Under the pieces are notes generated by a model that was given only the letters and a program-made list of their open reading frames with translations, was not told where the DNA came from and searched no databases. A DNA stretch of 64,000 nt from [Pseudomonas] carboxydohydrogena (lineage in GTDB: Bacteria > Pseudomonadota > Alphaproteobacteria > Rhizobiales > Xanthobacteraceae): positions 62,001 through 126,000 of the forward strand of contig NZ_CP113162.1 in the NCBI RefSeq assembly GCF_029030725.1. The letters run 5' to 3'. Of this stretch, positions 10,488 to 21,058 are shown in pieces; the stretch's first letter is position 1, and each line of letters opens with the position of its first letter. A program made the translations under genes and the position numbers.

Positions 10488-10646
10488 CGGTTCGGAGGCT
10501 CGCGGTCGTTGCGGGTGACATTTCCTTGAAAAAGCCTTGAACTGTCAAGTCGCATAACGCCCAAGACGAGAGCGATTTTGCGTGACAATTGAAAGCATTC
10601 GCTCACTTGGAGGTCTCGACGGGCCGATGAAACGTGATTCAGCCAT

Positions 10647-11627
10647 TCAATTCGTGCCCGCGGGCCGCCACAATGCCAGCATGCCTTCGAGTTGCAGTTG
10701 CTCACTCAGGCTCGCCGCGCCGTTACCGCCGACAAACCGCGCCACCGTGGGCAGCCCGAGCGATTCAAACGCCATCGCCGCCGCCGCGCGCAGGAACGTC
10801 ATGTCGGAAAAGCGCGGCGCGAGCTTGTAATCGCGCACCGGCAGGTCGCTCTTGATCTTGTTCTGGGCCAGCAGCCATTTCACCGCCGTCTTCTCGTCGC
10901 CGAGTTCGTCGATCAGCTTCAGCCCCACAGCCTGGCGGCCGGTGAACACGCGCCCGTCGGAGACGGTCTGCAACGTGGCGTCGTCCATGTGCCGCCGCGT
11001 CTTCACCAGATCCTTGAACCAGGCGAAGGAATCCTTCACCAGCGCGTCGAGCGCGGCGCGCGCTTCCGGCGAGGTCGGCTCAAAGCCGTTCGGCGCGGCC
11101 TTCAGCGGCGCCGACTTCACCTCCTCGACCTTGACGCCGACGGTCTTCAGCAGGTCGGCGAAATTCGGAAACTGAAACAGCACGCCGATCGAGCCGACCA
11201 GCGAGGTCTGCTGCGCGATGATGTGATCGGACGCCAGCGCCGTGATGTAGCCGCCCGAAGCCGCCAGACCCTCGACCACGACGACCAGCGGCTTCTTCGC
11301 CTTCAGCCGCGTCAGCGCGTCGAACAACTGCTCGGAGCCCGCCGTGGTGCCGCCGGGCGAATTGATGTGCACGATGACGGCGGCGGCGTTCGATTTCTCC
11401 AGCCGCTCCAGTGCCGCGACGCGCTCGTCGTTGCTGCGGATCAGCCCTTCGATCTTGATCCGGGCGATGGCGTCCTTGCCGGTCAGCGCCTGTCGCCCGG
11501 CGGGCGTGAGCAGCATTCCGCCCCCGACCACCGCGGCGATCACGAGCAGGCCGCTCACCACGCGCCAGAACGTCAGCTTGCGGCGAATGCGGCGGCGGTC
11601 AACGATCAGGTCGGATTCGAACGACAT
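10647..11627 (-). CDS. sppA: Signal peptide peptidase SppA
   Basis: A 326-aa membrane-anchored serine protease of the short (36K) SppA type that degrades cleaved signal peptides at the inner membrane. It has a basic N-terminus, one membrane helix (about residues 22-41), the HINSPGGT segment, the nucleophile S124 in EGLAASGGYITAL, and the general-base lysine K176 in KSAPLKAAP, 52 residues later as in the family. It follows rpsA with the rpsA terminator between them, so it probably has its own promoter. Confidence 0.93.
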   Translation of the reverse strand: MSFESDLIVDRRRIRRKLTFWRVVSGLLVIAAVVGGGMLLTPAGRQALTGKDAIARIKIEGLIRSNDERVAALERLEKSNAAAVIVHINSPGGTTAGSEQLFDALTRLKAKKPLVVVVEGLAASGGYITALASDHIIAQQTSLVGSIGVLFQFPNFADLLKTVGVKVEEVKSAPLKAAPNGFEPTSPEARAALDALVKDSFAWFKDLVKTRRHMDDATLQTVSDGRVFTGRQAVGLKLIDELGDEKTAVKWLLAQNKIKSDLPVRDYKLAPRFSDMTFLRAAAAMAFESLGLPTVARFVGGNGAASLSEQLQLEGMLALWRPAGTN

Positions 11628-11741
11628 GCGGCTCTCCGGTGGGCGGCGCGTTATCCCCGCTCAGTGCTTGAGATTGAGTGATCGGGATACATCAAATACG
11701 AGACAATTTGAACTCTTCCCCGTGCAACTCTCTGCAAACAA

Positions 11742-11767
11742 AAAGGGCCCCGAAACCGGGGCCCTTT
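11742..11767 (-). terminator. Rho-independent terminator of rpsA
   Basis: An 11-bp stem (AAAGGGCCCCG/CGGGGCCCTTT) with a 4-nt loop. Read on the minus strand it ends in a T-run. It lies about 20 bp after the rpsA stop. Confidence 0.85.
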
Positions 11768-11788
11768 CCGCAACAATGATGACAAGGC

Positions 11789-13489
11789 TTACTTGTCGCG
11801 CTTCTTCAGCGCGTTGCCGAGAATGTCGCCCAGCGTCGCGCCCGAATCCGAAGATCCGTACTGCGCGATGGCTTCCTTCTCCTCGGCCACCTCAAGCGCC
11901 TTGATCGACACCTGGACCTTGCGGGCCTTCTTGTCGAACTGGATGACGCGGGCATCGACCTTCTCGCCGACGGCGAAGCGCTCGGCGCGCTGGTCGTTGC
12001 GATCGCGCGCGAGTTCCGAACGCTTGATGAAGGTGGTGAAGTCGGTGCCGGCGATCTGCACGTCGATGCCGGCTTCCTTCACGTCGAGGATTTCGCAAGT
12101 CACGACCGCGCCCTTCTTGACGTCGCCAGGCTCCGCGAAGGGGTCGCCTTCGAGCTGCTTGACGCCGAGCGAAATGCGCTCCTTCTCGACATCCACGTCG
12201 AGCACCACGGCCTTGACCATGTCGCCCTTCTTGAAGTTGTCGATCACCTGCTCGCCCGGCTGCTTCCAGTCGAGGTCGGACAGATGCACCATGCCGTCGA
12301 CGTCGCCGTCGAGACCCAGGAACAGGCCGAACTCGGTCTTGTTCTTGACCTCGCCTTCCACGGTCGCGCCGACCGGGAACTTCTCGACGAACACTTCCCA
12401 CGGATTGCGCATGGTCTGCTTGAGACCGAGCGAGATGCGGCGCTTGGCCGAATCCACTTCCAGCACCTGCACTTCGACTTCCTGCGAGGTCGAAACGATC
12501 TTGCCGGGATGCATGTTCTTCTTGGTCCACGACATCTCCGAGACGTGGATCAGGCCTTCGATGCCCGGCTCCAGTTCGACGAACGCGCCGTAGTCGGTGA
12601 TGTTGGTGACGCGGCCGGTGACGCGGGCGTTGAGCGGATACTTCGCCTCGATGCCCTGCCACGGATCGTCCAGCAGCTGCTTCATGCCGAGCGAGATGCG
12701 GTGGGTCTCGTGGTTGATCTTGATGATCTTGACCTTCACCGTCTGGCCGATGGTCAGCACCTCGGTCGGATGGTTGACGCGGCGCCACGCGATGTCGGTG
12801 ACGTGCAGCAGGCCGTCGATGCCGCCGAGGTCAACGAACGCACCGTAATCGGTGATGTTCTTGACGACGCCGTCGATCACCTGACCCTCTTCGAGGTTCT
12901 GCACCAGTTCCTGGCGCTGCTCGGCGCGGGTCTCTTCGAGAACCGTGCGGCGGGAGACGACGATGTTGCCGCGGCGGCGATCCATCTTCAGAATTTGGAA
13001 CGGCTGCGAATTGTTCATCAGCGGGCCGACGTCGCGGATCGGGCGAATGTCGACCTGCGAGCGCGGCAGGAACGCCACAGCGCCGTCGAGGTCGACGGTG
13101 AAGCCGCCCTTGACCTGATTGAAGATGACGCCGTGAACCTTCTCGTTGGCGTTGAACGCCTTCTCGAGCTTGCCCCAGCTTTCCTCGCGGCGCGCCTTGT
13201 CGCGCGACAGCACGGCTTCGCCGAGGGCGTTTTCGATCCGGTCCAGGAAGACTTCGACTTCGTCGCCGACCTTGATGGTGTTCTCGCGGCCGGGGCCGTT
13301 GAACTCGCGAAGCGCCACGCGGCCTTCGGTCTTCAGGCCGACGTCGATGACGGCCATGTCCTTCTCGATCGCCACAACCTTGCCCTTGATGACAGAGCTT
13401 TCCTGAAGGTTGCCGCCCGAAAAGGATTCATCGAGCATCGCCGCGAAATCCTCGCGGCTCGGGTTATAGGAAGATGCAGTCGAAGCCAT
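11789..13489 (-). CDS. rpsA: 30S ribosomal protein S1
   Basis: A 566-aa protein with six S1 RNA-binding repeats, four of them nearly canonical (for example VTNITDYGAFVELEPGIEGLIHVSEMSW and VKNKTEFGLFLGLDGDVDGMVHLSDLDW). It binds mRNA on the 30S subunit. The ATG at 13489 begins MASTASSYNPSREDF, typical of rhizobial S1, with a GGAGA site 6 bp upstream; the in-frame extension to 13591 lies in the leader. A long leader (about 280 nt) and a strong promoter lie upstream, and a terminator follows. Confidence 0.97.
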   Translation of the reverse strand: MASTASSYNPSREDFAAMLDESFSGGNLQESSVIKGKVVAIEKDMAVIDVGLKTEGRVALREFNGPGRENTIKVGDEVEVFLDRIENALGEAVLSRDKARREESWGKLEKAFNANEKVHGVIFNQVKGGFTVDLDGAVAFLPRSQVDIRPIRDVGPLMNNSQPFQILKMDRRRGNIVVSRRTVLEETRAEQRQELVQNLEEGQVIDGVVKNITDYGAFVDLGGIDGLLHVTDIAWRRVNHPTEVLTIGQTVKVKIIKINHETHRISLGMKQLLDDPWQGIEAKYPLNARVTGRVTNITDYGAFVELEPGIEGLIHVSEMSWTKKNMHPGKIVSTSQEVEVQVLEVDSAKRRISLGLKQTMRNPWEVFVEKFPVGATVEGEVKNKTEFGLFLGLDGDVDGMVHLSDLDWKQPGEQVIDNFKKGDMVKAVVLDVDVEKERISLGVKQLEGDPFAEPGDVKKGAVVTCEILDVKEAGIDVQIAGTDFTTFIKRSELARDRNDQRAERFAVGEKVDARVIQFDKKARKVQVSIKALEVAEEKEAIAQYGSSDSGATLGDILGNALKKRDK

Positions 13490-13775
13490 TGGTTCTCCAG
13501 ATCGCGGGTTGGCCGGTGTTGGGTTGATGGCGCATCGCGCGGGAAGGGCCAAAGGTCCGCAACCTTTGACGACCGCCTCGCCAACCTTCACGGTTCACGA
13601 GAGCGGGCCGGCCTGTGCCTGCACGAGCGATGCGATGATTTCCGTCGGGGTCTTGAAATAAAATTCGACCTCAAAGACCTTCAGAGCGGGCTTTCCTCCA
13701 ATGACGGCAGGGATCGACCCGGTGCCGGCCCGCTCGGGAATGGCCTCGATCCTGTCGAGTAACCCGAACCGGGGC
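13490..13775 (-). other. rpsA leader region
   Basis: Between the predicted rpsA promoter and its start codon I see no gene. The stretch is GC-rich with several short inverted repeats, and would be the 5' untranslated leader of rpsA. The cmk gene ends upstream of the promoter. Confidence 0.5.
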
Positions 13776-13804
13776 GATATAGCCCTACATCCCTTTTGGG
13801 GCAA
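13776..13804 (-). promoter_or_regulatory. Predicted sigma-70 promoter of rpsA
   Basis: On the minus strand a -35 box TTGCCC and a -10 box TATATC are exactly 17 bp apart. The -10 form TATATC is common in alphaproteobacterial housekeeping promoters. Transcription from here gives a leader of roughly 280 nt before rpsA, long enough for S1 autoregulation, which is known in other bacteria but not shown here. Confidence 0.6.
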
Positions 13805-13897
13805 GGCTGGAATCGTCGCGGGGGGCTGCAAAATGGCCCTTTTGGCTCGATTTCGGGCGATTCCGGCCTGTTTCCGGCACGCGGTCCCGAAGTTCCT

Positions 13898-15867
<1,970 letters not shown>

Positions 15868-16007
15868 CTACAATTTGAACGGCTCCTACCATGGGTGCCG
15901 GGATACGTCACCCGTCCTGCGGCGAGGAGCCAGAGTACTATTGACAGAGCCGCCGCAACCGCCCAAGTGAAGCACCGCTTTTTTTGAAATTCCCAGGATC
16001 CTCGCCC

Positions 16008-16424
16008 GTGGCCAAAGCCGATCTCGGAACCAAACGCACTTGCCCTGTGACGGGCAAGAAGTTCTATGACCTCAACAAGACCCCGGTGATCTCGCCCTAC
16101 ACGGGCGAAATCGTGCCGATCGCGCCGATCGCGCCGCCCCGTGGTGCGCGCAACGACGCCGCCGCGCGCGCCGCCGCCTCCGAAGCCTCGCAGGAAACCG
16201 AAGTCGCGGAGAACGAGGAAGAATTGGTCTCGCTGGAAGAGGCCGACGCCGAGGAGAACACCGGCAAGGTCAAGGCGAACGTGCCGGAATCCGAGGACGA
16301 CATCGAGGTTGACGACTCCATCGACGACGACGATGACGATTCCACCTTCATCGCCGAAGACGAGGAAGAAGACGAGGACGTCACCGACATCATCGGCGAC
16401 GTCTCCGGCGACGAGGAATCCTGA
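16008..16424 (+). CDS. FYDLN acidic domain protein (TIGR02300 family)
   Basis: A 138-aa protein starting at GTG 16008 (AGGATC ribosome-binding site). The N-terminus, AKADLGTKRTCPVTGKKFYDL, carries the CP-x-CGxxFYDLN-like signature of the family, but here the second cysteine is replaced (CPVTGKKFYDLNK), so the potential zinc knuckle is incomplete. The C-terminal two thirds are extremely acidic (runs of Asp and Glu). It is transcribed divergently from aroA. No function is established for the family; the charge suggests a nucleic-acid-mimic or chaperone-like role, which is only a guess. Confidence 0.85.
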   Translation: MAKADLGTKRTCPVTGKKFYDLNKTPVISPYTGEIVPIAPIAPPRGARNDAAARAAASEASQETEVAENEEELVSLEEADAEENTGKVKANVPESEDDIEVDDSIDDDDDDSTFIAEDEEEDEDVTDIIGDVSGDEES

Positions 16425-16548
16425 GACAAGAGACTTGAGATACGGCCTGAAACGTGGTTTCAGGTCGGTCCTGACGATTCACGGGCACCGGCCAACGGCC
16501 TGTTCCCTCCGCCAGACGCATCGGACCCATCCGAACGCGGTGACTTAA

Positions 16549-16624
<76 letters not shown>

Positions 16625-16696
16625 ACCGCCCTTCCCCACCTCCCCACAAATCAGGCATCTTGTCGTGCATGGCCTGTCCCGCGGGCCGCCCCGGCC

Positions 16697-16725
16697 TTGA
16701 ACAGCCGCCCGAACATCGCCATATC
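16697..16725 (+). promoter_or_regulatory. Predicted promoter of the hsp20 operon
   Basis: TTGAAC and CATATC are 17 bp apart. The same region can be read as an RpoH-like promoter (CTTGAA at 16696, GCCATAT around the -10). The predicted start near 16731 gives a leader of about 108 nt, which is the ROSE element. Confidence 0.5.
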
Positions 16726-16730
16726 GGTTG

Positions 16731-16838
16731 AAGCTGGACGGGCGGGAACGCTCCCCGGCGAAGGGTGCCGAAAGGGCCCTTGGCGGAACGCCCATCCGGG
16801 CGCAACGCCTGGCAAAGTCGCTTCGAGAGGACTTTGGA
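16731..16838 (+). ncRNA. ROSE-type RNA thermometer in the hsp20 leader
   Basis: The 3'-most hairpin (16814-16835) pairs AAAG-TC-G-CT with AG-GA-CTTT around a 5-nt loop, leaving one bulged G. This reproduces the ROSE signature, in which UYGCU pairs with the Shine-Dalgarno AGGA through a bulged G. It would hide the ribosome-binding site (AGAGGA) at low temperature and open on heating. Upstream of it lie GC-rich segments able to form further stems. ROSE elements control small heat-shock genes in Bradyrhizobium and relatives. The assignment rests on the last hairpin and gene context. Confidence 0.72.
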
Positions 16839-17264
16839 ATGTCGCGTGTTCCTTCGTTATCCAGTCCGTTCCTGCTGGGATTCGACGAGATCGAGCGTGC
16901 GCTCGACCGCGTCGTGAAAGGCGCCGACGGGTATCCTCCCTACAACATCGAGCGATGCGAGCGTTGCAGCGGCCAGCCCGAAAAGCTGCGTATCACGCTG
17001 GCGGTGGCGGGCTTCACCCGCGACCAACTCGATGTAACCATTGAGGAAAACCAACTCGTCATCCGTGGCCGCCAGCAGGACGACAAGGCCCGGCAATACA
17101 TCCATCGCGGCATCGCCGCGCGCCACTTCCAGCGCACCTTCGTGCTGGCAGAGGGGATGTACGTGCTTGGCGCGGACCTGAAGAACGGGCTGTTGTCGGT
17201 AGATCTCGCAAGGCCGGAACCCGAGCGGATCGTTAAGACGATAGCCATCAATGAACACGAATAA
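16839..17264 (+). CDS. Small heat-shock protein, Hsp20/IbpA family
   Basis: A 141-aa ATP-independent holdase chaperone. It begins MSRVPSLSSPFLLGFDEIERALDRV, typical of rhizobial class A/B sHSPs, followed by an alpha-crystallin domain (YNIER...LRITLAVAGFTRDQLDVTIEENQLVIRGRQ...FQRTFVLAEGMYVLGADLKNGLLSVDLARPEPE). The start at 16839 lies 8 bp after an AGAGGA site that is sequestered in the ROSE hairpin. A longer in-frame reading from 16728 would run through the thermometer and is rejected. It is co-oriented with DUF1150 and shares its terminator. Confidence 0.93.
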   Translation: MSRVPSLSSPFLLGFDEIERALDRVVKGADGYPPYNIERCERCSGQPEKLRITLAVAGFTRDQLDVTIEENQLVIRGRQQDDKARQYIHRGIAARHFQRTFVLAEGMYVLGADLKNGLLSVDLARPEPERIVKTIAINEHE

Positions 17265-17312
17265 TGCAATGGGCGGACTCGACCGCTGTCTGACTTAGAA
17301 GGAGTCGAGGAC

Positions 17313-17585
17313 ATGGCTACTATTCTGCACCACGAGCCAAGAGATCAATCACCGGTTTCGCTGGAGGCGCTGGCCGCGCTGGGCGAGGGTCATCTCGCCT
17401 ACGTCAAGCAAATCCGTTCCGAGGACGTCCCTAGCCTGTTCCCACAGGCACCCGAAATCGCGCCGGGCGTGACGCTGTTCGCGCTGCACGCCGCCGATGG
17501 CACGCCGATCATGCTGACCGACAGCCGCGAGGCCGCGATCGCCAACGCCTGGAGCAACGAGCTTCAGACCGTCAGCCTGCACTGA
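17313..17585 (+). CDS. DUF1150 family protein
   Basis: A 90-aa protein recognised by its sequence ([41 protein letters not shown]). This short family commonly follows hsp20 in alphaproteobacteria, and here it starts 48 bp after hsp20 with a strong AAGGAG site. The function is unknown; co-transcription suggests a role under heat stress. It is followed by a terminator at 17622. Confidence 0.88.
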   Translation: MATILHHEPRDQSPVSLEALAALGEGHLAYVKQIRSEDVPSLFPQAPEIAPGVTLFALHAADGTPIMLTDSREAAIANAWSNELQTVSLH

Positions 17586-17621
17586 TCCCGTTCGGCTGAA
17601 CGGCCCATGGACGAGTTTCGA

Positions 17622-17651
17622 GGCGGCAGCGCGAAAGCGTTGCCGCCTTTT
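17622..17651 (+). terminator. Terminator of the hsp20-DUF1150 operon
   Basis: An 11-bp stem (GGCGGCA plus GCGC on the left arm, one G-T pair) closed by a GAAA tetraloop and followed by TTTT. Confidence 0.85.
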
Positions 17652-17763
17652 GCATGCCCGGCCGCCCTCGCCCGCCCGCGTATGGCAGCTATCCGCACGC
17701 CTTATTGGCTTCGCCGCCACAGGCGCGTATGGAACCAATCAATTGTCCTTGAGGAATTCCAAA

Positions 17764-19605
17764 ATGCCTCCCTATCGTTCCCGCACATCCACCCATGGCC
17801 GCAACATGGCCGGCGCGCGCGGCCTGTGGCGCGCCACCGGCATGAAGACCGAGGATTTCGGCAAGCCGATCATCGCGGTGGTGAACTCGTTCACGCAGTT
17901 CGTGCCGGGCCACGTCCATCTCAAGGACCTCGGCCAGCTCGTGGCGCGCGAGATCGAGAAGGCGGGCGGCGTCGCCAAGGAGTTCAACACCATCGCGGTC
18001 GATGACGGCATCGCCATGGGCCATGACGGCATGCTCTACAGCCTGCCCTCGCGCGAGATCATCGCCGACAGCGTCGAATACATGGTCAATGCGCATTGCG
18101 CCGACGCCATGGTCTGCATCTCGAACTGCGACAAGATCACGCCCGGCATGCTGATGGCCTCGCTGCGCCTCAACATCCCCACCGTGTTCGTGTCCGGCGG
18201 GCCGATGGAAGCTGGCAAGGTGAAGTGGAACGACACCGTTAAGGCAGTCGATCTGATCGACGCGATGGTCGCCGCCGCCGACGACAGCGTGACCGACGCC
18301 GAGGTGGATGCAATCGAGCGTTCGGCCTGCCCGACCTGCGGCTCGTGCTCCGGCATGTTCACCGCCAATTCGATGAACTGCCTCACCGAGGCGCTCGGCC
18401 TCGCTTTGCCGGGCAACGGCTCGGTGCTCGCCACCCATGCCGACCGCAAGGGCCTGTTCGTCGAGGCGGGTCACCTGATCGTCGATCTCGCGCGGCGTTA
18501 TTACGAGCAGAACGACGAGACCACGCTGCCGCGCAACATCGCGAGCTTCAAGGCGTTCGAGAACGCGATGACGCTCGACATCTCGATGGGCGGTTCGACC
18601 AACACCGTGCTGCATCTGCTCGCCGCCGCCTATGAGGGCGAAGTGCCGTTCACGATGGCCGACATCGACCGGCTGTCGCGCCGCGTGCCGGTGCTGTGCA
18701 AGGTCGCGCCCGCGGTCGCCAACGTGCATCTGGAAGACGTGCATCGCGCCGGCGGCATCATGGGCATTCTCGGCGAGCTCGACCGAGCCGGGCTGATCGA
18801 CACCAGCCTGCCGAACGTCCACAGCAAGAGCCTGAAGGATGCGCTGGATCGCTGGGACGTGATGCGCACCAAGAGCGACAGCGTGCGCACCTTCTATCGC
18901 GCGGCGCCGGGCGGCGTGCCGACGCAGGTCGCGTTCAGTCAGGATCGCCGCTACGACGACCTCGACACCGACCGCGCCACAGGCTGCATCCGCGATGCCG
19001 AACACGCGTTCCTCAAGGACGGCGGCCTCGCGGTGCTGTTCGGCAATATCGCGCGCGACGGCTGCATCGTAAAGACGGCGGGCGTCGATACCAGCATTCT
19101 CAAGTTCAAAGGCACCGCGCGCATCTTCGAGAGTCAGGATGCGGCGGTGGAAGCGATCCTCGGCAACAGGATCAAGGCCGGCGACGTCGTGCTGATCCGC
19201 TACGAGGGACCGCGCGGCGGCCCCGGCATGCAGGAGATGCTGTATCCGACGAGCTATCTGAAATCGAAGGGCCTCGGCAAGCAGTGCGCACTGATCACCG
19301 ACGGCCGCTTCTCCGGAGGCTCGTCGGGACTATCGATCGGCCACGTCTCGCCGGAAGCCGCCGAAGGCGGCGCCATCGGACTCGTGGAAGAAGGCGACCT
19401 GATCGAGTTCGACATTCCGAACCGCAAGGTTCATCTCGCCGTCGATGACGCCGAGTTGCAGCGCCGTCGCGCGGCGATGGATGCGCGCGGCGACAAGGCA
19501 TGGAAGCCCGGCCCGCGCACGCGGCGCGTGACGATGGCGCTGAAGGCCTACGCCGCGCACGCCACCAGCGCCGCGCTCGGCGCGGTGCGCGTCGTTCGGG
19601 ATTGA
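17764..19605 (+). CDS. ilvD: Dihydroxy-acid dehydratase
   Basis: A 613-aa Fe-S enzyme making the 2-keto acids for valine, leucine and isoleucine. Cluster cysteines appear in [13 protein letters not shown] and [32 protein letters not shown] and [21 protein letters not shown], with [24 protein letters not shown], are further signatures. The start [19 protein letters not shown] has a GAGGA site; the in-frame upstream extension is not family-like. Confidence 0.97.
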   Translation: MPPYRSRTSTHGRNMAGARGLWRATGMKTEDFGKPIIAVVNSFTQFVPGHVHLKDLGQLVAREIEKAGGVAKEFNTIAVDDGIAMGHDGMLYSLPSREIIADSVEYMVNAHCADAMVCISNCDKITPGMLMASLRLNIPTVFVSGGPMEAGKVKWNDTVKAVDLIDAMVAAADDSVTDAEVDAIERSACPTCGSCSGMFTANSMNCLTEALGLALPGNGSVLATHADRKGLFVEAGHLIVDLARRYYEQNDETTLPRNIASFKAFENAMTLDISMGGSTNTVLHLLAAAYEGEVPFTMADIDRLSRRVPVLCKVAPAVANVHLEDVHRAGGIMGILGELDRAGLIDTSLPNVHSKSLKDALDRWDVMRTKSDSVRTFYRAAPGGVPTQVAFSQDRRYDDLDTDRATGCIRDAEHAFLKDGGLAVLFGNIARDGCIVKTAGVDTSILKFKGTARIFESQDAAVEAILGNRIKAGDVVLIRYEGPRGGPGMQEMLYPTSYLKSKGLGKQCALITDGRFSGGSSGLSIGHVSPEAAEGGAIGLVEEGDLIEFDIPNRKVHLAVDDAELQRRRAAMDARGDKAWKPGPRTRRVTMALKAYAAHATSAALGAVRVVRD

Positions 19606-19636
19606 GGTCGTCCCTCATTCCGACAAACCCAGTATT

Positions 19637-19730
19637 TGTCATGCCCGGACTTGATCCGGGCATCCATCTAAAAACTAAAAAAGAGTCGAGCCAAGAAGAT
19701 GGATTGCCGGGTCAAGCCCTGCAATGACGA
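19637..19730. repeat. Pair of inverted REP-like palindromes
   Basis: The first hairpin (19641-19663, ATGCCCGGA/TCCGGGCAT) and the second (19703-19725, ATTGCCGGG/CCCTGCAAT, one mismatch) lie in opposite orientation about 40 bp apart. Each is extended by a conserved flank (GTCAT... and ...CATCCATC on one side, GATGGATT... and ...AATGACGA on the other). The whole resembles a REP doublet. It lies between the convergent ilvD and ptsN and may stop transcription from both. Confidence 0.65.
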
Positions 19731-19758
19731 GTGAGTGCGGAAGTGAGTGGGGTGAATC

Positions 19759-20220
19759 TTACGCCGCGCTCGCGGGCGGCAGCGCCAGCACCGAATAGAG
19801 CGCCTGCGCGTCGCTCGAGGCGCGCAGCTTCTTGGCGACTTCCTGATCGCGCAACAGACGCGCGACGCGCGCCAGAGCCTTGAGATGATCGGCGCCTGCG
19901 CCTTCCGGCGCGAGCAGCAGGAACAGAAGATCGACCGGTGCGCCATCCATCGCCTCGAAATCGATCGGCCGCTCAAGCCGTGCGAACAGACCGAACAATT
20001 TTTCAAGTTTCGGCAGCTTGCCGTGCGGGATGGCGATGCCGTAGCCGACAGCCGTGGTGCCGAGCTTCTCGCGCTGAAGCAACACTTCGAAGATCGCGCG
20101 CTCGTTCTGTCCGGTCAGTTCAGCCGCACGCGCCGCCAGTTCCTGCAACGCCTGCTTCTTGCTGTTGACCTTGAGCGCGGGAAGAATCGCTTCCGGCGCA
20201 ACCAGATCGGTGATCGTCAT
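19759..20220 (-). CDS. ptsN: Nitrogen PTS system EIIA component
   Basis: A 153-aa phosphocarrier of the PTSNtr regulatory chain that links nitrogen and carbon status to K+ transport and other outputs. The phosphorylated histidine is H66 in GYGIAIPHGKLP. The domain runs the whole length (DLLFLLLAPEGAGADHLKALARVARLLRD). It lies downstream of hpf and rpoN on the same strand, the classical rpoN neighbourhood. Confidence 0.95.
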   Translation of the reverse strand: MTITDLVAPEAILPALKVNSKKQALQELAARAAELTGQNERAIFEVLLQREKLGTTAVGYGIAIPHGKLPKLEKLFGLFARLERPIDFEAMDGAPVDLLFLLLAPEGAGADHLKALARVARLLRDQEVAKKLRASSDAQALYSVLALPPASAA

Positions 20221-20389
20221 GGAGCTGTCCGCGCGTGAAGGGTGAAACCGTAAGCCGTTAAAAGGCGGGAAGCCGGTAACCGGCCTGATCCGAACGGACC
20301 CGCCCCGGGTCCGTCGAGGCGGCGGACCATAGGGAGGGCCCGGCAGGGCGTCAAGGTCTTACCGGGGCTATTTCGACCCCAAATTCCGC

Positions 20390-21001
20390 TCACGATGACT
20401 TCGCCGCCGGGGGATCGATCCAGCCGACATTGCCGTCGGAACGACGGTAAATGATATTCACCCGTCCGCTCGAGCCATGCTGAAACACGATGACGGGCGC
20501 GCCCGTCATGTCGAGCTCCATCACCGCCTCGCTGACCGAAAAGCGCCGCAGCGCCTGAGTCGATTCCGCGATCACCACCGGATTGAACGCGGTGACCTCG
20601 TCATCGTCTTCATCGTAGGAGGGTCCTTCGAGCACGTAGCTCGATGCGTCGATGCCGGCGAGACCCATCGCCGCGATCGCTTCGGATTCCGCATGCGCCT
20701 TGCGCGCGGAGCGATCCTTGAGCCGGCTCTTGTAGCGGCGCAACCGCTTCTCGATCTGGATGAGTGCCTGATCCGCGCTGGCATAGGCATCGGCGGCCAT
20801 TGCGTCGGCCTCTAGCGTCACGCCGGAATCCAGATGCAGCGCGCAATCCGCCTTGAAGCCGAAACCATCCTTGCTGAAAGTGAAATGCCCCGAATAATTC
20901 CCGTCGAAATATTTTCGTAACACCTCTTCCGTTCGACCTTCCACACGACCGCGAATGGCTTCACCGATGTTGATGCTTTTGCCGGAAACTCGAAGCGTCA
21001 T
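20390..21001 (-). CDS. hpf: Ribosome hibernation promoting factor, long form
   Basis: A 203-aa long-HPF. The N-terminal S30AE domain (MTLRVSGKSINIGEAIRGRVE ... IEKRLRRYKSRLKDR) docks in the 30S decoding region. An acidic linker leads to the C-terminal dimerisation domain (VVIAESTQALRRFSVSEAVMELDMTG...FQHGSSGRVNIIYRRSDGNVGWI) that pairs ribosomes into 100S particles. It sits between rpoN and ptsN. Confidence 0.95.
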   Translation of the reverse strand: MTLRVSGKSINIGEAIRGRVEGRTEEVLRKYFDGNYSGHFTFSKDGFGFKADCALHLDSGVTLEADAMAADAYASADQALIQIEKRLRRYKSRLKDRSARKAHAESEAIAAMGLAGIDASSYVLEGPSYDEDDDEVTAFNPVVIAESTQALRRFSVSEAVMELDMTGAPVIVFQHGSSGRVNIIYRRSDGNVGWIDPPAAKSS

Positions 21002-21058
21002 GAACGCACCTCGTCGTCTTGTTTCAACATCCCCACAATGCCATTGCCCGGCAAACCG

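Noticed and set aside
12284-13762. 492-codon + strand frame opposite rpsA
   Set aside because: Antisense shadow of the S1 repeats. Its His/Asp-rich pattern mirrors the repeated S1 codons.
16446-16464. 8-bp hairpin after the FYDLN protein gene as an intrinsic terminator
   Set aside because: CCTGAAAC/GTTTCAGG forms a stem, but no T-run follows, so I did not call it a terminator.
20294-20314. Hairpin (ACGGACCC/GGGTCCGT) between hpf and ptsN as a terminator
   Set aside because: The stem is good but no T-run follows on either strand, and hpf-ptsN are likely co-transcribed.
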